6,171 bases of DNA from positions 1 to 6,171 of the forward strand of contig CANQJX010000109.1 of NCBI GenBank assembly GCA_947624335.1, written 5' to 3'. Positions 1 through 5,088 of this stretch are shown piece after piece. A model generated the notes under the pieces. It was not told the origin of the DNA, did no database searches, and saw only the letters and a list, made by a program, of their open reading frames with translations. The DNA comes from an uncultured Marvinbryantia sp. GTDB taxonomy: Bacteria; Bacillota; Clostridia; Lachnospirales; Lachnospiraceae. The stretch's first letter is position 1, and each line of letters starts with the position of its first letter. The translations under genes and the position numbers were made by a program.

Positions 1-922
1 AAATGCGCTGGATGCGGATGCCGCGGCAAAAATTTATCAGGCGAAAGGAAGGCCGTCCGATAATCCGCTGATCGTACATATTGCGGCCATGGAAGACCTG
101 TACCGGATCGCGCGGCGGGTTTCTGAGCAGGCGCAGGCGCTGGCGAAAGCATTCTGGCCGGGACCGCTGACGATGATCTTTCCCAAGACGGATCTGGTTC
201 CGGATACCACCACCGGGGGGCTGGATACGGTAGCGGTGAGAATGCCGGAGCATGCCGTCGCGCTGGAACTGATCCGCGCCGGCGGCGGCTATGTGGCGGC
301 TCCGAGCGCCAACATATCGGGACGCCCAAGCCCGACGGACGCGTCGCATGTGCGGGAAGACCTGTATGGGAAAATACCGATGATTCTTGACGGCGGCAGC
401 GTCGGGATCGGCGTGGAATCTACCATCGTAGATATGAGCGCGCAAAGGCCGGTCATCCTGCGTCCGGGTTATATCAACCGTGCAATGCTGCAGGAAGTAA
501 TCGGCGAGGTGGATACCGATCCCGCCGTTTTTGGAAACGACGTGCATGCGAAACCGAAAGCGCCGGGGATGAAATACCGCCATTATGCGCCGAAAGCGGA
601 TATGGTGATTGTCGAGGGTGCGCCGGAAGCGGTAATCGCATACATTAACCGGAGAATTGCGGAAGAACTGCAGAAAGGAAACGTACCGGGCGTTATCGCA
701 TCCGGGGAAACGAAAGAGCGCTATCAGGGCGGCGTGGTACAGTCTGTCGGGAGCAGAGACAGGGAACTGGACATTGCCAGACATCTTTACCGCGTCCTGC
801 GCGCATTTGATGAACAAAAGGTAAGCTGCATTTTTTCCGAGGCGTTTGATACGCCCCGTCTGGGACAGGCGATTATGAACCGCCTGATCAAAGCGGCGGG
901 ACATCATGTCATAAAAGTGTAG
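1..922 (+). CDS. sua5: L-threonylcarbamoyladenylate synthase (Sua5/YwlC family), 5' end cut by window
   Basis: Makes threonylcarbamoyl-AMP from threonine, bicarbonate and ATP, the first step of t6A modification at position 37 of ANN-decoding tRNAs; a cytosolic enzyme. The frame is open from base 2, before the first in-frame ATG at 89, and the residues there (NALDADAAAKIYQAKGRPSD) are the typical YrdC-domain continuation, so the gene starts outside the window. About 306 residues are visible; roughly 40 N-terminal ones are missing against a usual length near 345. Visible are the KGRPSDNP substrate-binding stretch, the APSANISGRPSPT nucleotide-binding loop (about 299-337), GVESTIVD (about 413-436), and the PGMKYRHYAPKA linker (563-598) that leads into the C-terminal Rossmann-like Sua5 domain. 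That extra domain separates it from short TsaC. It is probably the promoter-proximal visible gene of an operon with the two genes downstream. Confident. Confidence 0.95.
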   Translation, partial: NALDADAAAKIYQAKGRPSDNPLIVHIAAMEDLYRIARRVSEQAQALAKAFWPGPLTMIFPKTDLVPDTTTGGLDTVAVRMPEHAVALELIRAGGGYVAAPSANISGRPSPTDASHVREDLYGKIPMILDGGSVGIGVESTIVDMSAQRPVILRPGYINRAMLQEVIGEVDTDPAVFGNDVHAKPKAPGMKYRHYAPKADMVIVEGAPEAVIAYINRRIAEELQKGNVPGVIASGETKERYQGGVVQSVGSRDRELDIARHLYRVLRAFDEQKVSCIFSEAFDTPRLGQAIMNRLIKAAGHHVIKV

Positions 923-975
923 CGCGGATGGAACCATATGGAATACGCACGAAATTTTGGCGACGGAGGGTGTTC

Positions 976-1437
976 ATGAAAAAATATGATAAGGTAACAT
1001 TTATCAGCCGCAGCGATACCTGCCGCGCCCCGATTGCGGAGGCGCTGATGCAGACAAAATTGCTTTTGGAGGATATCATAGCCGACTCCAGAGGAATGAT
1101 CGTTCTCTTTCCGGAACCGGTCAATCCCAAGGCGCAGGAAATCCTGCAGAATCATCAGGTGGCGCTGGAAGGGCATGAAGCGGCGCAGCTTACCAGAGAC
1201 GATTTTGACGAACGTACGCTGATGCTGACCATGGAACAGGGGCAGAAAGAAAAGATTCTGGAAGAATATGCAGACGCGGCAAAGAATGTATACACACTTG
1301 CGCAATACTGCGGGCGGACCGGCGACGTGGAAAGCCCGCTCGGCAAGGATTTGCCGGCGTACGAGGCATGCTTTCAGATTTTAAAGGAACTGGTGGATCA
1401 ATTGGCCGATGTGATAAAGAAGGAGGACGAAGCATGA
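976..1437 (+). CDS. LMW protein-phosphatase (YwlE-like) family protein lacking both catalytic residues
   Basis: 153 residues, the usual size for the low-molecular-weight tyrosine/arginine phosphatase family. The start at 976 is chosen because GGAGGG lies 5 bases upstream; an in-frame ATG at 928 has no ribosome binding site and adds an unlikely basic leader. The fold signature is clear: FISRSDTCRAPIAEALM at residues 9-25 aligns with the family P-loop V-C-T-G-N-T-C-R-S, and NVYTLAQYCGRTGDVESPLG at 104-123 aligns with the C-terminal acid loop. However, the nucleophilic Cys is Ser11 (AGC at 1006-1008), the usual Asp of the DP motif is Ser120 (AGC at 1333-1335), and the P-loop Ser after Arg is Ala18. 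Arg17, the second Cys (Cys16) and Thr15, matching the Thr linked to phosphoarginine preference in YwlE, are kept. Phosphatase activity is therefore unlikely; a phospho-ligand-binding role is possible but unproven. It lies 53 bases after sua5 and overlaps rpiB by 4 bases. Confidence 0.88.
   Translation: MKKYDKVTFISRSDTCRAPIAEALMQTKLLLEDIIADSRGMIVLFPEPVNPKAQEILQNHQVALEGHEAAQLTRDDFDERTLMLTMEQGQKEKILEEYADAAKNVYTLAQYCGRTGDVESPLGKDLPAYEACFQILKELVDQLADVIKKEDEA
1421..1437 (+). promoter_or_regulatory. Shine-Dalgarno and ATGA stop/start overlap deciding the rpiB start
   Basis: A perfect AGGAGG (1421-1426) lies inside the 3' end of the phosphatase-family gene, 7 bases before ATG 1434. The ATG overlaps the TGA stop at 1435-1437. 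This arrangement fixes the rpiB start and suggests translational coupling of the two genes. Confidence 0.85.
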
Positions 1438-1865
1438 TAGCGATTGCATGTGACCACGGCGGTTACCAATTAAAACAGGAGATCAAGGCGCATCTGGAGA
1501 AACGGGGGCTTGCCTTTCAGGACTTTGGCTGCGACAGCGAAGCGGCGGTGGATTATCCCATATACGCGCGCAAAGTAGCGGACGCCGTGCTGCGGGGCGA
1601 GTGCGAGCGGGGCATCCTGATCTGCGGCACGGGCATTGGTATTTCCATCGCGGCAAACCGCATCAAAGGCATCCGCGCGGCATTGTGCACCGACTGCTTT
1701 ATGGCGGAAGCAACCAGACAGCACAACGACGCCAATATTCTTGCGTTAGGCGGCCGGGTGGTTGGGCCGGGACTTGCGTTAAAGATTGTAGATACGTTCC
1801 TGGATACGCCGTTTTCCGGGCAGGAACGCCATCAGAGAAGGATCGAGCTGATCGAAGGCGAATAG
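1434..1865 (+). CDS. rpiB: Ribose-5-phosphate isomerase B (RpiB)
   Basis: Interconverts ribose 5-phosphate and ribulose 5-phosphate in the non-oxidative pentose phosphate pathway; a cytosolic dimer or tetramer. The 143-residue product matches the family length of about 145-150. Visible motifs are CDHGG at residues 6-10, the active-site loop ICGTGIGISIAANR at 63-76 with the catalytic-type Cys64 (Cys65 in E. coli), and HNDANILALGGR at 97-108. The LacAB/RpiB superfamily also includes galactose-6-phosphate isomerase subunits, but those normally occur as lacA-lacB pairs in a tagatose pathway cluster, whereas here there is one gene next to sua5, as in the ywlC-ywlE-ywlF region of B. subtilis. A longer in-frame start at 1368 lies inside the upstream gene and is rejected: AGGAGG at 1421-1426 is spaced 7 bases from the ATG at 1434, and that ATG shares four bases (ATGA) with the upstream stop, which points to translational coupling. 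Confidence 0.95.
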   Translation: MIAIACDHGGYQLKQEIKAHLEKRGLAFQDFGCDSEAAVDYPIYARKVADAVLRGECERGILICGTGIGISIAANRIKGIRAALCTDCFMAEATRQHNDANILALGGRVVGPGLALKIVDTFLDTPFSGQERHQRRIELIEGE

Positions 1866-1869
1866 GCGG

Positions 1870-1897
1870 AAAAAAGAAGTGCGGAATCTTCGCTTTT
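1870..1897. terminator. Weak possible bidirectional terminator between convergent genes
   Basis: The 30 bases between the convergent stops contain GAAG (1876-1879) and CTTC (1888-1891) around an 8-base loop. Read on the - strand this is followed by six T (opposite the A run 1870-1875); on the + strand, TTTT follows at 1894-1897, also close to a GCG/CGC pairing. The stem is only 3-4 base pairs, so this is a tentative call based mainly on where it lies. Confidence 0.3.
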
Positions 1898-2363
1898 AAA
1901 CCAGATAATCCTGTAATTCTTTAAATTTTCCGCTGTAAATAGTCTGAAGCAGCCAGTCAAGCTGCCGCAGGGCAATCAGAAGCTGCTCCTGGGAGATCAG
2001 TTTTTGTTCTGCGGCATCTGCCAGTTCGTCCAGATCCGCCACCTTGACCGTGCCGTCGGGATAGACCAGCACATCCGCGAGCAAGTCGATCATCACATAA
2101 GTATTGGAGGCCGCGTCATAGGTGTGCGTGATGATATCGCAGTACCAGCAGATCAGCCGGTCGTCGTGATCAAAAAATTTACTCACTTTAATTCCCTTAT
2201 CTAAAAAGAAGGCGGAAAGCCCATGGCTTAATTCTTTTTTCGGGCGGATCGTCTTCCACTTTGTAATAATCAGATTTTCTTCGGTATGAAGGATTTCGTC
2301 ATGATCCAGCAGGATACATTCATCCGGGATCAACCTTTTGCGGTATAAAACAGGCTGTTTCAT
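1896..2363 (-). CDS. DUF402 / FomD-like barrel protein, probable metal-dependent nucleotide phosphatase
   Basis: 155 residues, cytosolic, with no signal peptide. The frame is open up to 2444, but the start at 2363 is preferred because AAGGAG (opposite 2371-2376) sits 7 bases upstream; translation further upstream would read through the terminator hairpin. The family signature is in the middle: WYCDIITHTYD at residues 73-83, VMIDLLADVLVYPDG at 90-104 and VADLDELADA at 108-117. This pattern of Asp and Glu residues (D76, D93, D97, D103, D110, D112, E113) is what DUF402/FomD proteins use to bind divalent metal. Characterised relatives hydrolyse nucleoside di- or triphosphates (Ntdp) or act on a cytidylyl intermediate (FomD in fosfomycin synthesis); which substrate applies here cannot be told. 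The C-terminal helix region (about 115-155) is usual. It follows the phosphorylase gene on the same strand but across a terminator, and no functional link to cellobiose is evident. Confidence 0.85.
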   Translation of the reverse strand: MKQPVLYRKRLIPDECILLDHDEILHTEENLIITKWKTIRPKKELSHGLSAFFLDKGIKVSKFFDHDDRLICWYCDIITHTYDAASNTYVMIDLLADVLVYPDGTVKVADLDELADAAEQKLISQEQLLIALRQLDWLLQTIYSGKFKELQDYLV

Positions 2364-2396
2364 GGTGACGCTCCTTTCTGCGGCGCTGTCTTTAGG

Positions 2397-2429
2397 AAAA
2401 ACAGGGCTGTCACAGTTTTGCGACAGCCC
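2397..2429 (-). terminator. Intrinsic terminator after the cellobiose phosphorylase gene
   Basis: A perfect 8-bp GC-rich inverted repeat (GGGCTGTC at 2404-2411 and GACAGCCC at 2422-2429) has a 10-base loop and, read on the - strand, is followed two bases later by TTTTT (opposite 2397-2401). It starts 15 bases after the stop of the phosphorylase gene and ends about 33 bases before the DUF402 start, so it should end or attenuate transcription between these two genes. Confidence 0.85.
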
Positions 2430-2443
2430 CGCGGGGACAGGCA

Positions 2444-4879
2444 TCAGCCCATCACAACCGTTACCTGATATTCTTTTTTACCCTCGACCGGGATCACAAT
2501 ATTGCCGTCCACAGCCTGTCCGTCTACTGCCATCGAGGCTACGCCCTTCTGCACATGATTGGGATTCTGCACATCAATATGATAGAGCGCGCCGCGGTAT
2601 TCGCGTGTTACCTTAAAGCCGTCCAGTCTGGAAGGAATGCACGGATCCACTTTCAATCCGGTATAATCCGGCTGAATACCCAGAATGTACTGGGAGACGT
2701 TTACAAACGTCCATGCGGCGGTTCCGGTCAGCCAACTGTTCTTTGCCTCGCCGTGGCGGACTGCGTCTGCGCCCGCGATCATCTGCGAGTAGACATACGG
2801 TTCTGTGCGGTGAATTTCGCTGATATCTTCGATGTATGCCGGGCAGGTCCGCTCGTATACCTGAAACGCGCGGTCGCCTCTGCCGATCACGGTCTCCGCA
2901 ATAGAGATCCACGGATTGTTATGGCAGAAAATTCCGGCGTTCTCTTTGTATCCGGGCGGATAGGAAGAAATTTCTCCCAGATTTACATAGTATTTGGAGT
3001 AAGCCGGCTGCAGGAGCATGATACCGTATTTGGTATCCAGATATTTTTCTACGGAATTCAGGGCTTTTTCCGCCTCGCCCGTCTCGGCCCCGATCCCTGC
3101 AATTACGCAGAAGCCCTGCGGCTCGATAAAGATTTTTCCTTCTTCGCAATCTTTGGAACCGACTTTCGCTCCGAACGCGTCATAAGCGCGCATAAACCAT
3201 TCGCCGTCCCATCCGGCGTCCAGAACCGCCTTTTCCATTGCGTCCACTTCTTTTAAGGCGTCCTGTTTCATATCGTCTTTGCCGAGCAGACCGCAGATGG
3301 TGGCAAATTCCCTGCCGTATTTTACAAACATGCCGGCGATAAATACCGATTCCGCAACCGGGCCTTCGCTTGGTCCGAACGTCTGGAAAGATTCGCCCGG
3401 CACTTCCGAAAAGCAGTTGAGGTTCAGGCAGTCGTTCCAGTCTGCACGGCCGATCAGCGGCAGATTGTGCGGTCCTTTGTGCGTTACGATATAACGGAAG
3501 GAGCGGTTCAGATGTTCAAACAGGGTCTGCGCTTTGCTCGCGTCGTTGTCAAACGGAACCATTTCGTCGAGAATACTTAAATCGCCCGTCTCGCGGATGT
3601 ACGCGCCGGTGCCTGCAATCAGCCACAGCGGGTCGTCGTTGAACCCGCTTCCGATATCGGAATTGCCTTTTTTGGTCAGCGGCTGGTACTGATGGTACGC
3701 GCTGCCGTCCTCAAACTGCGTGGAAGCGATATCGATAATCCGTTCTCTTGCGCGCTCCGGAATCAGATGTACAAATCCGAGCAGATCCTGACAGGAATCG
3801 CGGAAGCCCATGCCGCGTCCGGTTCCGGACTCGTAATACGACGCGGAACGGGACATATTAAACGTGACCATACACTGATACTGGTTCCAGATGTTGACCA
3901 TGCGGTTCAGTTTTTCTTCGGAAGACTCCAGCGTATACTTGGAGAGCAGACGGTTCCAGTCGGCCGCCAGCGCTTCCAGCGCCGCGTCCACTTGTTCGTC
4001 CGTGCGGTATTTTGCGAGCAGCTCCAGCGCCGGTTTTTTATTGATCACATTCGGCGCTTCAAATTTTTCTTCCACCGGATTTTCCACATAGCCCAGCACG
4101 AAGATGTAAGACTTGGATTCGCCCGGCGCAAGCGTTACGTTGATCTGATGGGAACCGATGGGGGACCAGCCGCTTGCAATAGAGTTGCCTGCCTTGCCCG
4201 CGGTCACCACCGCCGGCGCGGTCGGGCTGCCGTATGCTCCGAGGAACGTATCGCGGTCGGTGTCAAATCCGTCGATTTTGGTATTTACGGAATAAACCGC
4301 GTAATGATTTCTGCGCTCGCGGTATTCCGTTTTGTGATAAATGTCGGAACCGATCACTTCCACCTCGCCGATGCTTAAATTGCGCTGGAAGTTGGTCATA
4401 TCGTCCATCGCGTTCCACAGGCAGAATTCAATATAGGAAAATACGGAAATCTCTTTCGGAGAATCGGATTTGTTGGTCAGTACCAGACGGTTTACTTCGC
4501 AGGCGTCGCCAACCGGAACGAAGGCAAGCAAGGACGCCTCCAGGCCGTTTTTCGAGGAAGTAAATTTTGAATATCCCATGCCGTGGCGGCACTCGTAAGA
4601 ATCCAGTTCTGTTTTGGTCGGCTGCCAGCCGGGATTCCAGACGGTATCGCCGTCTTTGATAAAGTAATATTTGCCGTTGGCGTCGGCGGGGATATCGTTG
4701 TAGCGGTATCTGGTGATACGCAGCAGTTTTGCGTCTTTATAAAAACTGTAACCGCCGCAGGTATTGGATACTAAAGAGAAGAAATCCTGGCTGCCGAGAT
4801 AGTTGATCCAGGGCAGAGGAGTTCTCGGTGTGGTGATGACGTACTCTTTTTTTGCGTCATCAAAGAATCCGAATTTCAT
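2444..4879 (-). CDS. cbpA: Cellobiose phosphorylase (GH94)
   Basis: Phosphorolyses cytosolic cellobiose to alpha-glucose 1-phosphate and glucose, saving ATP in cellulose or cellodextrin catabolism. It is complete at 811 residues with no signal peptide. Length and text closely follow my recollection of the C. thermocellum cellobiose phosphorylase from the N-terminal KFGFFDDAKKEYVI onward; cellodextrin phosphorylases are much longer (about 980). The expected order is an N-terminal beta-sandwich (about 1-270), helical linker, (alpha/alpha)6 barrel (about 320-730) and C-terminal beta domain. Key segments are YECRHGMGY (95-103), GRGMGFRDSCQDLLGFVH (354-371), RADWNDCLN (478-486) with Asp483 as expected general acid, and the phosphate-binding residues His653 (FCHNNPW) and Thr718-Gly719 (WLTGTAAW), which match His666 and Thr731-Gly732 of the Cellvibrio gilvus enzyme as I recall them. 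The start has GGGAGGG (opposite 4886-4892) 6 bases upstream. It has its own promoter and terminator. Chitobiose or laminaribiose specificity is less likely. Confidence 0.95.
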   Translation of the reverse strand: MKFGFFDDAKKEYVITTPRTPLPWINYLGSQDFFSLVSNTCGGYSFYKDAKLLRITRYRYNDIPADANGKYYFIKDGDTVWNPGWQPTKTELDSYECRHGMGYSKFTSSKNGLEASLLAFVPVGDACEVNRLVLTNKSDSPKEISVFSYIEFCLWNAMDDMTNFQRNLSIGEVEVIGSDIYHKTEYRERRNHYAVYSVNTKIDGFDTDRDTFLGAYGSPTAPAVVTAGKAGNSIASGWSPIGSHQINVTLAPGESKSYIFVLGYVENPVEEKFEAPNVINKKPALELLAKYRTDEQVDAALEALAADWNRLLSKYTLESSEEKLNRMVNIWNQYQCMVTFNMSRSASYYESGTGRGMGFRDSCQDLLGFVHLIPERARERIIDIASTQFEDGSAYHQYQPLTKKGNSDIGSGFNDDPLWLIAGTGAYIRETGDLSILDEMVPFDNDASKAQTLFEHLNRSFRYIVTHKGPHNLPLIGRADWNDCLNLNCFSEVPGESFQTFGPSEGPVAESVFIAGMFVKYGREFATICGLLGKDDMKQDALKEVDAMEKAVLDAGWDGEWFMRAYDAFGAKVGSKDCEEGKIFIEPQGFCVIAGIGAETGEAEKALNSVEKYLDTKYGIMLLQPAYSKYYVNLGEISSYPPGYKENAGIFCHNNPWISIAETVIGRGDRAFQVYERTCPAYIEDISEIHRTEPYVYSQMIAGADAVRHGEAKNSWLTGTAAWTFVNVSQYILGIQPDYTGLKVDPCIPSRLDGFKVTREYRGALYHIDVQNPNHVQKGVASMAVDGQAVDGNIVIPVEGKKEYQVTVVMG

Positions 4880-4917
4880 GTTTTACCCTCCCTATGTATG
4901 TCTGAATGTTTTTCTTA

Positions 4918-4946
4918 AGTATAGTATAACTACAAGTAAAAATCAA
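4918..4946 (-). promoter_or_regulatory. Sigma-A-type promoter of the cellobiose phosphorylase gene
   Basis: On the - strand, TTGATT (opposite 4941-4946) is followed after exactly 17 bases by TATACT (opposite 4918-4923). A second overlapping TATACT (opposite 4923-4928) lies too close to that -35 to be used with it. Transcription would start near 4911, leaving a leader of about 30 bases with the ribosome binding site opposite 4886-4892. Confidence 0.75.
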
Positions 4947-4960
4947 CAAAATTTATTTAC

Positions 4961-4972
4961 GAAAACGTTTGA
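4961..4972. promoter_or_regulatory. LacI-family-like palindrome (candidate operator)
   Basis: AAACGTTT at 4963-4970 is an 8-base palindrome with the central CG typical of LacI/GalR/CcpA family operators (GAAAACGTTTGA overall). The left half fits the GNAANCG pattern; the right half fits poorly beyond TTT, so it is not a canonical cre site. It lies upstream of the -35 boxes of both divergent promoters, centred about 55 bases from the predicted phosphorylase transcript start. The function is inferred. Confidence 0.35.
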
Positions 4973-5015
4973 GATTTGACAACATGTATAGGAGACGAAA
5001 AAATAAAGGTAGATG

Positions 5016-5044
5016 TTGAAAAAGTGAAAAAAATGAACTAGAAT
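5016..5044 (+). promoter_or_regulatory. Sigma-A-type promoter of proS
   Basis: TTGAAA at 5016-5021 and TAGAAT at 5039-5044 are separated by exactly 17 bases. Transcription would start near 5051, giving a leader of under 40 bases that carries AAGGAGA (5077-5083) before the ATG at 5089. The leader is too short for a T-box, so this synthetase gene does not appear to be controlled by tRNA-sensing antitermination. Confidence 0.75.
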
Positions 5045-5088
5045 GTATGGTATTAAGCGTATCAGGCGCAAATGCAAGGAGAGAGATC

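Noticed and set aside
928..975. Longer start for the phosphatase-family protein at 928
   Set aside because: It has no Shine-Dalgarno and adds 16 residues not seen in the family; the start at 976 has GGAGGG at the right distance.
904..1724. Open frames on the - strand opposite the phosphatase-family gene and rpiB
   Set aside because: They are antisense to recognised genes and their Arg/Ser/Pro-rich translations have no family signature.
2555..4378. Several long + strand open frames (233, 228 and 109 residues) opposite cbpA
   Set aside because: They lie wholly antisense to a complete, strongly conserved GH94 gene, have no convincing ribosome binding sites, and their translations show no recognisable domain; they are shadows of GC-biased codons.
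4961..4974. A canonical CcpA cre site
   Set aside because: Aligned on the central CG, the first position and the last three positions mismatch the cre consensus, and the reverse strand fits no better; kept only as a generic LacI-like palindrome.
4976..4981. A perfect TTGACA as the -35 box of proS
   Set aside because: No acceptable -10 lies 16-18 bases downstream, where the sequence is an A run; TTGAAA/TAGAAT at 5016-5044 is a far better pair.
5045..5088. A T-box or other riboswitch leader upstream of proS
   Set aside because: The predicted transcript leader is under 40 bases and shows no T-box sequence or terminator/antiterminator pair.
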